Shown here in pieces: positions 47,880 to 57,152 of a stretch of 64,000 nucleotides of DNA (positions within the stretch are counted from its first letter, which is position 1; each line of letters starts with the position of its first letter). The stretch is taken from contig NZ_CP058214.1 in NCBI RefSeq assembly GCF_015482775.1, positions 1,426,001 through 1,490,000 of the forward strand, written 5' to 3'. The notes below the pieces were generated by a model. It saw only the letters and a list, made by a program, of their open reading frames with translations, was not told the DNA's origin and ran no database searches. This stretch comes from Kaustia mangrovi. Its GTDB lineage: Bacteria; Pseudomonadota; Alphaproteobacteria; Rhizobiales; Im1. Both the position numbers and the translations under genes were made by a program.

Positions 47880-48620
47880 ATGTTCGACTTCCAGGACCGG
47901 GTGCTCGTTCTCACCGGAGCCAATGGCGGCATCACCCGCGCCGTCGCGGAGACCTTCTTCGGGCTCGGGGCCAATCTCGTCCTGAGCGATATCGCGCTCG
48001 ACGGGCTCGAGGACTTCGCCCGCACACTGGACCCGGAGGGCACCCGGATCGTCACGCTCAGCCAGGACGCGCGCAGCGCCGACGATGCCGACGCGCTGGC
48101 CGAAGCCTGCAAGGAGCGCTTCGGCGGCGCGGATTTCCTCGTGACCGGTGCAGGCCTCTACCGCGACCAGCTCGTGGACACCATGACCGACGCGCAATGG
48201 GCGGAGACCATCGGCATCAATCTCGACGGCGTCTTCTACACCTGCCGGGCCTTTGCGCATGTCCTGCGCGACGGCGGCTCCATCGTCAACATCGCCTCCA
48301 TGGCCGGCCATCGCGGCAGCTACCAGCACGCCCATTATTCCGCGGCGAAGGGCGCGGTCTTGAGCTTCTCGCGCAGCCTCGCCCTTGAGCTCGCACCCCG
48401 AATCCGGGTCAATTCCGTCTCGCCCGGCCTGATCGAGACCCCGCTCATCCAGCCCCTGCTGGCAGCGCGCGGCGACGAGCTGATCGCGGCGACGCCCCTG
48501 AAACGGCTCGGCACGCCGGAGGAGGTCGCCCGCGCCATCGCCTTCCTGTGCAGCGACTGGGCGAGCTTCGTCAATGGCGAGACGCTGCACGTCAATGGCG
48601 GTCTGTATATCGTGAGCTAG
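47880..48620 (+). CDS. SDR-family oxidoreductase
   Basis: A 246-residue SDR: TGANGGITRAVAETF (nucleotide site), GAGLYRD, IVNIASMAGH (catalytic Ser), YSAAKGAV (Tyr/Lys) and NSVSPGLIETPLI. GGTGxxG-type glycines slightly altered (GANGGIT). ATG 47880 follows a GGAGG site. Divergent from the aroE-liv unit and upstream of gntR. Its stop codon lies inside repeat copy 1. Confidence 0.88.
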   Translation: MFDFQDRVLVLTGANGGITRAVAETFFGLGANLVLSDIALDGLEDFARTLDPEGTRIVTLSQDARSADDADALAEACKERFGGADFLVTGAGLYRDQLVDTMTDAQWAETIGINLDGVFYTCRAFAHVLRDGGSIVNIASMAGHRGSYQHAHYSAAKGAVLSFSRSLALELAPRIRVNSVSPGLIETPLIQPLLAARGDELIAATPLKRLGTPEEVARAIAFLCSDWASFVNGETLHVNGGLYIVS

Positions 48621-48721
48621 AGCAACCTGCGTCGAGCCGGACGCAGATAAGTTGCTCTAACACTTTGAGAACGGTTAACTTTTCTACACTCAGGTCGAGT
48701 CCGCCCGAGTGTAGGTTGATC
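48618..48721 (+). repeat. Two-hairpin intergenic repeat, copy 1
   Basis: About 104 bp. Hairpin 1: TAGAGCAAC-CTGCGTC / GACGCAG-ataa-GTTGCTCTA. Hairpin 2: CTACACTC / GAGTGTAG. It matches copy 2 at 53254-53357 over nearly its full length with one single-base gap in each hairpin. Hairpin 2 shows compensating base pairs between copies (TACA/TGTA versus TGCA/TGCA). The stop codon of the SDR gene forms its first three bases. Confidence 0.7.
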
Positions 48722-48759
48722 CAGCGGCTGGACCAGACAGACGCATCGGTCTTTCAGAG

Positions 48760-49527
48760 ATGGCGACGAGGAAACCAGTGGAGATCGGACAGGACAGCGG
48801 CGCCCGCCTCGAGCGCGCGCCGAGCCTGCCGGACGAGATCGCCCGCATGCTGCGCGACGAGGTGAACAAGGGCACGCTGAAGCCCGGCGACCGGCTGCCG
48901 ACGGAGCAGCAGCTCTGCCGCATGTTCGGCGTCTCGCGGCCCGTGGTCCGCGAGGCGATCTCCCAGCTCAAATATGACGGCGTTCTCGAATCCTTCCAGG
49001 GGCGCGGCGTTTTCGTGAGGGAGGATACGGGCGGCTCGTCCTTCCGCATCGACGAGCCGGACCTCAACAACCAGAAGGAGCTCGCCCATATCCTGGAGCT
49101 CCTCATCTCCATCGAGGTCGCCGCGACCGCACTGGCCGCCGAGCGCCGCTCGGAAAAGGACCTTCAGACCATCAAGGCCGCGCTCGACGCCATGGCGAAG
49201 GCCATCGACGACGGCGAGAGCGGGGTCGACGAGGATGTCGCCTTCCATCGCAGCATCGTCGAGGCGACGGAGAACCCCTTCTTCATCGCGCTGGTGACTT
49301 TTCTGGAAAGCCGCGTGCGCAACCTCATCCGCGCCGCGCGCGCAAGTACCGCCCGCTTCGAGGGGCTCGCCTACAAGGTCCAGCAGGAGCACGAGGCGAT
49401 CTACGACGCCATCGTCGCGGCCGATCCCGTCGCGGCGAAGGACGCCGCCGAGCGGCATCTGCGCAACGCTGCCGCCCGGCTCGAGCTCTACAGGGAAGAG
49501 AAGGGCAGCCTCCGGCCCGCCGGCTGA
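48760..49527 (+). CDS. FadR/GntR-family (FCD) transcriptional regulator
   Basis: A 255-residue regulator: GntR-type winged HTH (residues about 23-95: LPDEIARMLRDEVNKGTLKPG, LPTEQQLCRMFGVSRPVVREAI) and C-terminal FCD domain with metal-site candidates (EVATALAAERR, DEDVAFHRSIVEATEN, QQEHEAIYDAIVAAD). Such regulators respond to small organic acids. It sits downstream of the SDR and 23-bp palindrome, so it probably controls both divergent units. Confidence 0.9.
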   Translation: MATRKPVEIGQDSGARLERAPSLPDEIARMLRDEVNKGTLKPGDRLPTEQQLCRMFGVSRPVVREAISQLKYDGVLESFQGRGVFVREDTGGSSFRIDEPDLNNQKELAHILELLISIEVAATALAAERRSEKDLQTIKAALDAMAKAIDDGESGVDEDVAFHRSIVEATENPFFIALVTFLESRVRNLIRAARASTARFEGLAYKVQQEHEAIYDAIVAADPVAAKDAAERHLRNAAARLELYREEKGSLRPAG

Positions 49528-49555
49528 GCCTGGAGCGCCCCTCTCGTCGGGACGC

Positions 49556-50872
49556 TCACCAGCCGTCGAAACCGTCCAGAACGGCCGGGTCGACGCGGCC
49601 CGCCGCGACATCCTCCAGCGCATGGGCGATGATCGCCGCGCCCTCCTCCGCGTCCTCGCGGGTGAGGACAAGCGGCGGCGTGATCTCCAGCACGTTTGAG
49701 TGCATGCCCACGCAATAGACGACGAGGCCGAGTTCGAAGCAGCGCGCCATGGCGAGCGCGGTGGCCTGCGTGGCGGGCTCTCGCGTCGTCCGGTCGGCCA
49801 CGAGCTCCACACCGATCGCGAGGCCGCGCCCGCGAACGTTGCCGATGAGCGGCTGGCGGTCGGCAAGCGTGCGGAGGGCGCCGGCAAGATGCCCGCCGAC
49901 CTCGCGGGCATGGGCGGCAAGGCCCTCCCCCTCGATCTCGGCGAGAACGGCCAGCGCGGCACTCGCGCAGACCGGATTGCCGTGCAGCGTCTGCATGGAA
50001 TAGGCCGGCGCGGCATCGAAAATCTCAGCCGGACCGACCGCCGCGGAGACCGGCAGCCCGCCGCCGAGCCCCTTGCCGAGGGTCACGATGTCGGGCGCGA
50101 TTCCCTCCTGCTCGAAGCAGTGCAGCGTGCCGCTGCGCGCAAGACCGACCTTCACCTCGTCGCAGACGAGCAGGATGCCGTGACGCCGGCAGAGCGCGGC
50201 AAGGTCGCGAAGGAAGCCCTCCGGCGGCACGATGAGCCCGCCATCGGCCTGGATCGGCTCGATGAAGAAGGCCGCCACCTCCTCCGGCGGAACGGTCGTC
50301 GCGAAGAGCGCCTCCAGCCGGGCCAGAACCGCCGCGCCGGGCGCCTGGCCGTCCCGTGGCGGCCGGTAGGGATCGGGATAGGGCACGAGGGTCAGCCCCG
50401 GATCCTTGTCCACACCCTCCTGGGCCACATGGCCGGAGACCGCCATGGAATGGCCGATCCCGCCGTGATAGGCACCCTCGAAGGCGAGGATGCGCGGCCG
50501 GCCCGTCGCGAGCTTCACGGCGCGCACGGTCGCCTCGTTGGCATCGGAGCCGGAATGGCCGATCCACACCCGGCGCTCGCCCGTGCCGGGCGTGAGCTCC
50601 AGAAGACACTCGGCGAGACGGGTTGCCGGCGCGGTGGCGCCCGACAGGATGCTGGCGCCCGCGGGATCGCGCGCCGCCTCCGCGACCGCGCCGGCGAGCG
50701 CGGGATGGCCGTAGCCGAGCGAGGCCGCGCCCCACGCGGCGGAGAAATCGAGCGGCTCGCGCCCGCTCTCGTCCCTGAGCCGGCAGCCCGCCCCGCCCGT
50801 GACCGCGAGCGGGAAGAACCGCAGCTTCTGCAGGCGCGCATTGAACCGGCGGTCGTCCTCGAACAGTGACAT
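49556..50872 (-). CDS. Class III PLP-dependent aminotransferase
   Basis: A 438-residue aminotransferase: FEGAYHGG, DEVKVGL (D238) and TLGKGLGGGLP with the PLP lysine K267. The family includes 4-aminobutyrate, ornithine, putrescine and beta-alanine:pyruvate aminotransferases and glutamate-1-semialdehyde aminomutases; the donor amine cannot be assigned. It ends a leftward unit rpiR-GS-aminotransferase. Confidence 0.9.
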   Translation of the reverse strand: MSLFEDDRRFNARLQKLRFFPLAVTGGAGCRLRDESGREPLDFSAAWGAASLGYGHPALAGAVAEAARDPAGASILSGATAPATRLAECLLELTPGTGERRVWIGHSGSDANEATVRAVKLATGRPRILAFEGAYHGGIGHSMAVSGHVAQEGVDKDPGLTLVPYPDPYRPPRDGQAPGAAVLARLEALFATTVPPEEVAAFFIEPIQADGGLIVPPEGFLRDLAALCRRHGILLVCDEVKVGLARSGTLHCFEQEGIAPDIVTLGKGLGGGLPVSAAVGPAEIFDAAPAYSMQTLHGNPVCASAALAVLAEIEGEGLAAHAREVGGHLAGALRTLADRQPLIGNVRGRGLAIGVELVADRTTREPATQATALAMARCFELGLVVYCVGMHSNVLEITPPLVLTREDAEEGAAIIAHALEDVAAGRVDPAVLDGFDGW

Positions 50873-50907
50873 CGCGATTGGCCTCCCTCCAAGCCGTTGA
50901 ACGATCC

Positions 50908-52221
50908 TCAGTAGACGGCCGCGTAGGCCGCGCAGGCCTCCTCCTCCGACAGGCCGTCGAGATGGGCGAGCTCACCGCGCTTGTGGGCGAGATAGATATC
51001 GGCGAAGCCCTCCGGGAACCACGAGCGTACGGTGGCGGACGCCTCCAGCCGGTCGAGCGCGTCGGCCAGTGTGATCGGCAGCCTGCGATAGCCGCGCCGC
51101 GCGAGTGCTTCCGGATCGAGGAGGCTGAGATCCTCCTGCGTCGCCTCGGGCGCTGCGAGCCCGTCGCGGATGCCCTGGCAGCCCGCCATGACCAGCGCGG
51201 CGAGCGCGAGATGCGGATTGGCCGCGGCGTCGGCGGCGCGGTATTCGACGTTGAACTGGCGGGCGCGGCCCTCCTCGTCCTTCGCGGAGGTCGGGCAGAT
51301 CCTGAGCGAGGCCTCGCGGTCCTTGTCGCCCAGATTGTTGAAGGCCGCGCTCCAGCGGTGGGGCGTGAGGCGCCCGTAGGAGATCCGGCTCGGCGCGGTC
51401 AGGCAGAGGATCGCGTCGAGATGCGCCAGAATGCCGGCGACGAAGGACCCCGCCTTTTCCGACAGGCCGTGGCGGCCCGCCGCGTCGTACATGACGGGTT
51501 CGCCCGTGCGGTCGAGAAAGCTGAAATGGACATGCACGCCATTGCCGACCGCGGCGGGATCGATCAGCGGCGTGAAGGTCACCTCCTCGCCGAATACCGC
51601 CGCGGTCGCGCGGGCGAGTTCGCGCAGCATCATCGCCTGGTCGGCGGCCTCGACCCCTTCGGCCGGATCGACGGTGACCTCGTACTGCCCGGGCCCGTAT
51701 TCGCGCAGGAAGCTGTCCGGCACGATGCCCACCTGCCCGAGCGCGCCCATGAAGGCCTCGCCGAAGCCCGCCCGGTGGCGGAAGCCGGACAGCGAAAACG
51801 CCGCCCCGGCGGACCGCCCGCTCCTGAACATGAACTCGTGCTCGAAGGTGGAGACGAGCCGCCAGCCCGTCAGCGCCTCCAGATCCGCGAGCGCGCGCTT
51901 CAGCATGGAGCGCAGGCAGCATTCCCATGGCGTGCCGTCCAGATGGGCGATATCGCCCAGCACATAGCGCTCCTCCGACCCCTCCGCCTCGCCGAGGCGC
52001 ACGGTCCTGAAACTCGTGCGCTCGGGCCAGAGCACGAGGTCGCCGAGCGAGCCATAGGGGCTGTCGGCAATGGTGTCGAAACAGGTGATCTGCACATTGG
52101 TGGGTGTCCACCCCACCCCCTTCTCCACCCTCTTCTCGAAGGCCGAAACGGGGAAGCCCTTGCCCCGAACCATGCCGGACACATCGCCGACACAGGCCAT
52201 CATCAGGGGGTCAGTCGTCAT
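50908..52221 (-). CDS. Glutamine synthetase-like (gamma-glutamylation) protein
   Basis: A 437-residue type III/GlnA-like ATP-grasp-type amide ligase: the catalytic loop GNGVHVHFSF (ATP-binding), NNLGDKDREAS, and NPHLALAALVMAG. The N-terminal beta-grasp domain is present. In catabolic clusters such enzymes gamma-glutamylate amines (as PuuA does with putrescine), which would protect an amine before transamination/oxidation. Together with the adjacent aminotransferase this favours amine use over nitrogen assimilation. Starts at ATG 52221, overlapping the rpiR stop by 4 bp. Confidence 0.85.
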   Translation of the reverse strand: MTTDPLMMACVGDVSGMVRGKGFPVSAFEKRVEKGVGWTPTNVQITCFDTIADSPYGSLGDLVLWPERTSFRTVRLGEAEGSEERYVLGDIAHLDGTPWECCLRSMLKRALADLEALTGWRLVSTFEHEFMFRSGRSAGAAFSLSGFRHRAGFGEAFMGALGQVGIVPDSFLREYGPGQYEVTVDPAEGVEAADQAMMLRELARATAAVFGEEVTFTPLIDPAAVGNGVHVHFSFLDRTGEPVMYDAAGRHGLSEKAGSFVAGILAHLDAILCLTAPSRISYGRLTPHRWSAAFNNLGDKDREASLRICPTSAKDEEGRARQFNVEYRAADAAANPHLALAALVMAGCQGIRDGLAAPEATQEDLSLLDPEALARRGYRRLPITLADALDRLEASATVRSWFPEGFADIYLAHKRGELAHLDGLSEEEACAAYAAVY

Positions 52222-53096
52222 GGAAGCGGCTCCTGGTCTTGTGTGGATTGAGGCGGCGAGGACCGCCGGCGCAGCCGGTCCCAGGCCTGCAGGCGGGGGT
52301 GAACGTCGTCCCAGTTGTCTTCCGCGATCTTGACCACCATCGCCTCCAGCACGGCGAGCGGCGGCACGATGGTGTCCCATGCGGTGCCCACCTCGATGGG
52401 CATGGCGATGGTGCGCGCGGCAAGCCCCGCAATGGGCGACAGCCACTGGTCGGTCACCAGCACGATCTGCGGTTTTGCGGCCTCCGACAGGGATTCGGCG
52501 AAGTTCAGGAGGCCCGGCTGGTAGCGCCGGAAGTCGAAGAGCACGACCACGTCCTTGCTGCGCATGCGCTGGATGTATTCCGGCCACAGCTCGGGATTGG
52601 ACGGCACGTGATAGATGTCGCGGCGCAGGAAGCGCAGGGACATGGAGAAGAAGAGGCCGAGCGAGTCGCTCACCCGCCCGCCGAGGATGAAGATGGCCCG
52701 TCGAGGATCGGCCAGCATGTCGCAGATCGCGTCGAAATCGGCCTCCGACACCGTGTCGGTCACCTGGCCCAACCGGTTCTGCACGCGCGCCACATAGTCC
52801 TTCAGGAGCCCGTCGCGGGCCTCCACCTCCTGGGTCGCGCGCAGGTCGATGGGCGAGCGCCGGGCGCTCTGCTTGAGCTCGTCGATCAGCCGGCGCTGGA
52901 ACTCGTGATAGCCCGCACAGCCGAGCTTGGCGGTGAACCTCGTGATCGAGGGCGGGCTGACATGGGCCTTCGCCGCGAGCTCCTGGATCGTCAGGAGCCC
53001 GCCGAAGGGATAGTCGGCCAGAACGACCGCGGCGATCTTGCGCTCCGCGCTGGTGAGGTCTGCGGACATCGCCTGGATTTCGGATTTGACCGTCAT
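52218..53096 (-). CDS. RpiR-family transcriptional regulator
   Basis: A 292-residue regulator: N-terminal HTH (about residues 22-60: LTIQELAAKAHVSPPSITRFTAKLGCAGYHEFQ) and C-terminal SIS domain (about 120-240, IFILGGRVSDSLGLFFSMSLRFL) that binds phosphosugar-type ligands. First gene of the rpiR-GS-aminotransferase unit; divergent from the second Liv system with repeat copy 2 in between. Start ATG 53096; the longer N-terminus has Gly/Arg-rich non-protein-like sequence. Confidence 0.9.
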   Translation of the reverse strand: MTVKSEIQAMSADLTSAERKIAAVVLADYPFGGLLTIQELAAKAHVSPPSITRFTAKLGCAGYHEFQRRLIDELKQSARRSPIDLRATQEVEARDGLLKDYVARVQNRLGQVTDTVSEADFDAICDMLADPRRAIFILGGRVSDSLGLFFSMSLRFLRRDIYHVPSNPELWPEYIQRMRSKDVVVLFDFRRYQPGLLNFAESLSEAAKPQIVLVTDQWLSPIAGLAARTIAMPIEVGTAWDTIVPPLAVLEAMVVKIAEDNWDDVHPRLQAWDRLRRRSSPPQSTQDQEPLP

Positions 53097-53253
53097 ATGC
53101 GCCCTGCCTTTCCTCCTGGCTCCCCTGCCACCGCCTCCCCGGGCTTGCGCCTTTTCTGAAAATAACATCTCAAATCAGATTGATTTTGACGAGAAGAAAA
53201 AATCTTTTTGTCATTTTTCACAAGCCATGCATACTTGAACGATAATTTTCTCG

Positions 53254-53357
53254 TTGGAGCAGCCCGCCTCCAATCGGACGCGGATAGGTTGCTCCAACAC
53301 CCTAAGAGCGATCACCTTTTCTGCATTCAGGTGAACTCGCCTGATTGCAGGTCGATC
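53254..53357 (+). repeat. Two-hairpin intergenic repeat, copy 2
   Basis: Hairpin 1: TTGGAGCA (53254-53261) / TGCTCCAA (53290-53297) with an inner CCGC/GCGG pair. Hairpin 2: CTGCA-t-TCAGG / CCTGA-t-TGCAG (53321-53350). Same spacing as copy 1. It lies between the rpiR promoter region, where 53150-53250 is AT-rich, and the fused permease gene. Confidence 0.7.
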
Positions 53358-53372
53358 TAGAGGCCTGCCCGC

Positions 53373-55193
53373 ATGACCGTCACGCCATTCCGGACAATGG
53401 TCCTTGCCTGTTTGGGATTGGTCGCCTTCGTCGCCGCTGTCGCGGGCCTCGGCCTCGCGGCGGGCGGCGGCATGGAACGCACGGTCACCGTCTTCCTCAT
53501 CAGCCTGATCGCCGTGGCCGGCATGGGCATCTATTCCGGCAATACGGGAATCCTGAGCTTCGGCCACCTTTCCTTCATGGCCATCGGCGCCTATGCGTCG
53601 GGCGTCCTGACCATGCCGCTCGCCATGCGGTCCATGACGCTGCCGAACCTGCCGGGCTTCCTGGCGGGGGCGGAACCTGGCTTCGTGGCCGCCCTCGTCA
53701 TCGCGGTCGCGGTGGCGACTGTCTTCGCCCTCGTCGTCGGGCTCGTCATCTCCAAGCTCAACGGGGCGGCGGCGACCATCGCCACGCTCGCCCTGCTGAT
53801 CATCACCCACGGCCTGATCATCGGCGGGCGCGATTTCACGCGCGGCAGCCAGTCCTTCTTCGGCGTGCCGCGCGAGACGACCATCGTCGTCGCCGCCATC
53901 GGTTGCGCCATCGCCCTCGTCGCCGCGCGGCTCTATCGCGATTCCGTTCCCGGCCTGAAGACGCGGGCGGCCCGCGAGGACGCCATCGCGGCGGAGGCCA
54001 TGGGCGTGCGCATACGCTGGCAGAGGCTGCTCGCCTGGACGCTCAGCGGCGCCGTCGTCGGGCTGTCCGGCGCGCTGATCGCGCATTATCTCGGCGCCTT
54101 CTCGCCGAAGAAGTTCTATTTCGTGGACACCTTCCTGCTGCTCGCCATGCTGATTGTCGGCGGCATGACGACGGTCACGGGCGCGGTCGTCGGCGCGGTC
54201 GCCATCACCCTCGTCATCGAGGTTCTGAGGCGCCTCGAAGGGGGCTTCGACCTTGCCGGCTTCGCCTTTCCGGAGCTGTTCGGCGCCACCCAGATCGGCA
54301 TCGGGCTGGCCATCCTCTTCGTCATGTTCCGCCGGGCCGACGGCCTCGCGGGCCTGAAGGAATGGGACGAATGGCTCTTCGGCCAGGGCGGCGGGACGGC
54401 CGCATCGGTGGGCGGCACAGACGCCGTACCCCCTGCCGCGCAAGCCCGTGTGCTCGAGGGCCGCGACCTCACCAAGCGCTTTGCGGGGCTGATCGCGGTG
54501 AACGACGTCTCCATCGCCGTGGCGCCCGGGGCCATTGTCGGCCTCATCGGGCCGAACGGTTCGGGCAAGTCCACCCTTCTCAACATGCTCTCCGGCGTGC
54601 TGCCGGCGACCGGCGGCGACATCCGCCTCGGCGGCGCACGCATCGCCGGAATGCCCGCGCATCGCTTTCCGGGGCTCGGCATCGCTCGGACCTTCCAGAA
54701 CATCCGCCTGTTCGACACGCTGACCGTGCGCCAGAACGTCATGGTGTCCGCACTCATCCGGTGGCCGCGGGCCTCCATCGCCGAGGCCACCGGCAACGCG
54801 GACCGGGCGCTGACCGATATGGGGATCGCGCAAATCGCCGCGCGCCGCGCCGACACGCTCTCCTATGGCGACAAGCGCCGCGTGGAGATCGCCCGCGCGC
54901 TGGCCCTCAACCCGGCCTTCCTGTTCCTCGACGAACCGGCCGCCGGCATGAACCGGGAGGAGACCGACGCGCTGATGGGGACGCTGAACGCGCTTCGCGA
55001 GAGGCGGGGGCTCGGCATCGTGATCGTCGACCACGACCTGCCGCTCATCATCCGGCTGTGCGACCGCGTGCTGGTCCTCAACGAGGGCCGCCTGATCGCG
55101 GAGGGCGAGCCGGAGGAGGTGCAGCGCCACCCCGCCGTCGTCGAGGCCTATCTCGGCCGCAAGCACAGCCAGGATCTTGCGGAGGCCTCGTGA
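53373..55193 (+). CDS. Liv-type ABC permease (LivM) fused to ATP-binding protein (LivG)
   Basis: A 606-residue fusion: LivM-type membrane region (residues 1-325; YSGNTGILSFGHLSFMAIGAYASG) joined by a Gly/Ala-rich linker to a LivG-type ATPase (about 350-606; Walker A GPNGSGKST, signature LSYGDKRRVEIARAL, Walker B LFLDEPAAGMNREETD). Such fusions are known in the family. Translocation subunit and ATPase are thus tethered. First gene of the second Liv unit. Confidence 0.9.
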   Translation: MTVTPFRTMVLACLGLVAFVAAVAGLGLAAGGGMERTVTVFLISLIAVAGMGIYSGNTGILSFGHLSFMAIGAYASGVLTMPLAMRSMTLPNLPGFLAGAEPGFVAALVIAVAVATVFALVVGLVISKLNGAAATIATLALLIITHGLIIGGRDFTRGSQSFFGVPRETTIVVAAIGCAIALVAARLYRDSVPGLKTRAAREDAIAAEAMGVRIRWQRLLAWTLSGAVVGLSGALIAHYLGAFSPKKFYFVDTFLLLAMLIVGGMTTVTGAVVGAVAITLVIEVLRRLEGGFDLAGFAFPELFGATQIGIGLAILFVMFRRADGLAGLKEWDEWLFGQGGGTAASVGGTDAVPPAAQARVLEGRDLTKRFAGLIAVNDVSIAVAPGAIVGLIGPNGSGKSTLLNMLSGVLPATGGDIRLGGARIAGMPAHRFPGLGIARTFQNIRLFDTLTVRQNVMVSALIRWPRASIAEATGNADRALTDMGIAQIAARRADTLSYGDKRRVEIARALALNPAFLFLDEPAAGMNREETDALMGTLNALRERRGLGIVIVDHDLPLIIRLCDRVLVLNEGRLIAEGEPEEVQRHPAVVEAYLGRKHSQDLAEAS

Positions 55194-55230
55194 CCGCTAC
55201 CGATTTCTTGGAGGGAAACTGGAGGGAGTT

Positions 55231-56400
55231 ATGACCAGACCATTGAGAACAGCCCTGTTGGCCGCGGCGCTCGGGCTCGCCGCACCGTCCGCCTTCGCCG
55301 CCGACGACGTGCTGACCGTCGGCGTCGCCACCGCCCAGACGGGCAGCCTCGCCGTCTTCGACGGCCCCGTCATCGACGGCTTCCGCCTCGGCGTGGAGGA
55401 GATCAACGCCGAGGGCGGCATCGACGGCAAGATCAGGATCGAGACCATCGAGAAGGATGTCCGCTCCGATGCCGCGCAGACCTCGATCGCCGTCAGCGAA
55501 CTGATCGACGAGGGCGTGGACGTGCTCATCCTGCCCTGCGACGCCGACCCGGCCTTCGCGGCCTCCGCGCTCGCCAGCGAGGCGAAGATCCCGGCATTCT
55601 CGACCTGCGCATCCTCACCGACCCTGCCGCTCATGGGCGGCGACTTCATGTTCGCCAACTTCCCCGGAGACAATGTGCAGGCGACTGTCTCCGCCGGCTG
55701 GGCGCGCGAGGAAGGGGCGAAGACGGCGTATGTCCTGTATTCGCCGGACACCCAGTACACCACCCTGCCGCTCTATTTCGCAGACGCCTTCAAGAAGATG
55801 GGCGGCGAGGTGGTGGGCGAGTCCACCTACAAGATCGGCCAGCAGGACTTCTCCGCTGAAGTCACCAAGATCAGGAGCATCGAGCCCGAGCCGGACGTCA
55901 TCATGACGTCGGCCTACGAGCCCGACTTCCCGGCCTTCATCCGCCAGCTCCGCGCCGCCGGCGTGAAGAGCCAGGTGATCGGCTCCGACGGCATCGATTC
56001 GCCGACCACCTTCAGCCTCGGCGAGGCGTCCGACGGCGTCGTCTTCACCACCGCCGGCCATCCGCTGGACGGCAGCCCGCTGGCCGCCTTCAACGAGAAG
56101 TTCGCGGAGAAGTACGGCCGCGAGTCCGACACCGTCTTCAACGGCATCGGCTACGATCTGGTGAAGATCCTGGAGGCCGCGGTCGAGGCCACCGGAGGCG
56201 ACACGGATTCGCAGGCGCTGCGCGACGCCATCGCCGGTCTTGAGGGGGTCCAGGGCGCGACCTCGGTCATAACCTACAAGGGCACGACAGGCATGCCGGT
56301 GCGCGAGGTGACGCTGATCCGCGTCAAGGACGGCAAGCGCGAGCTCGTCGGCCAGCCCTCGCCGGATCCCGACATGATCCCCGAGCCGCGCATGCAGTGA
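55231..56400 (+). CDS. Liv-type ABC transporter substrate-binding protein (second system)
   Basis: A 389-residue periplasmic binding protein with signal peptide MTRPLRTALLAAALGLAAPSAFA, then DDVLTVGVATAQTGSLAVFDGP and EEINAEGGIDGKIRIE. GGGAG site before ATG 55231. Ligand unknown; context suggests an amide or N-acyl amino compound. Confidence 0.9.
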   Translation: MTRPLRTALLAAALGLAAPSAFAADDVLTVGVATAQTGSLAVFDGPVIDGFRLGVEEINAEGGIDGKIRIETIEKDVRSDAAQTSIAVSELIDEGVDVLILPCDADPAFAASALASEAKIPAFSTCASSPTLPLMGGDFMFANFPGDNVQATVSAGWAREEGAKTAYVLYSPDTQYTTLPLYFADAFKKMGGEVVGESTYKIGQQDFSAEVTKIRSIEPEPDVIMTSAYEPDFPAFIRQLRAAGVKSQVIGSDGIDSPTTFSLGEASDGVVFTTAGHPLDGSPLAAFNEKFAEKYGRESDTVFNGIGYDLVKILEAAVEATGGDTDSQALRDAIAGLEGVQGATSVITYKGTTGMPVREVTLIRVKDGKRELVGQPSPDPDMIPEPRMQ

Positions 56401-56408
56401 AGCAAGGG

Positions 56409-57140
56409 ATGACGGGACCGATGGCGAACCCCATTCTCCAGGTTCAGGGACTGACGGTCGCCTATGGTCCCGTCACCGCCGTGCGCGGCGTGGATATCGC
56501 CGTCCATGCCGGCGAGGTGGTGGCGCTTCTGGGCGCGAACGGCGCCGGGAAGACCTCCACGCTCAACGGCATTGTCGGGCTCGCCCCGGTGACGGGCGGC
56601 ACGATCCGCTTCAGGGACGAGGACGTCACCGGCCTGCCCACCGAACGGCTGATCCGGCGCAGGCTGACGCTGTGCCCGGAAGGCCGGCGGGTCTTCACCG
56701 CGCTCACGGTGGAGGAGAATCTGCGCCTCGGCGGCTACACCAAGGGCCGCGGGCGCGCCTTCGACGAGGCGGTCGCGGACATGTACGACCTGTTCCCGAT
56801 CCTCGCGGAGCGCCGCCGCCAGCTCGCGGGCACGCTCTCCGGCGGTCAGCAGCAGATGCTCGCCATCGCCCGCGCGCTCATGTCGGGGCCGGAGCTTCTG
56901 TGCCTCGACGAGCCCTCGCTCGGCCTCGCGCCGCAGATCGTCGAACAGGTCTTCGAGCTCATCACCACCCTTCGCGGGCGCGGCGTGACCATCCTTCTGG
57001 TGGAGCAGAACGTCGCCCTGTCGCTCGATGTGGTCGACCGGGCCTATCTGCTCGCCAGCGGCGAGGTCGCCGGCAAGGGCACGGCGGAAGAGCTGAAGGC
57101 CTCCCAGCTCGTCGAAGCCGCCTATCTCGGCCTTCACTGA
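56409..57140 (+). CDS. Liv-type ABC transporter ATP-binding protein (LivF, second system)
   Basis: A 243-residue ABC ATPase: Walker A GANGAGKTS, signature LSGGQQQMLAIARAL, Walker B LLCLDEPSLGLAP. Start uncertain among 56397 (GTG, 4-bp overlap with the upstream stop), 56409 and 56421; I use 56409. Pairs with the LivG half of the fusion. Confidence 0.88.
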   Translation: MTGPMANPILQVQGLTVAYGPVTAVRGVDIAVHAGEVVALLGANGAGKTSTLNGIVGLAPVTGGTIRFRDEDVTGLPTERLIRRRLTLCPEGRRVFTALTVEENLRLGGYTKGRGRAFDEAVADMYDLFPILAERRRQLAGTLSGGQQQMLAIARALMSGPELLCLDEPSLGLAPQIVEQVFELITTLRGRGVTILLVEQNVALSLDVVDRAYLLASGEVAGKGTAEELKASQLVEAAYLGLH

Positions 57141-57152
57141 GGACCACGGTGC

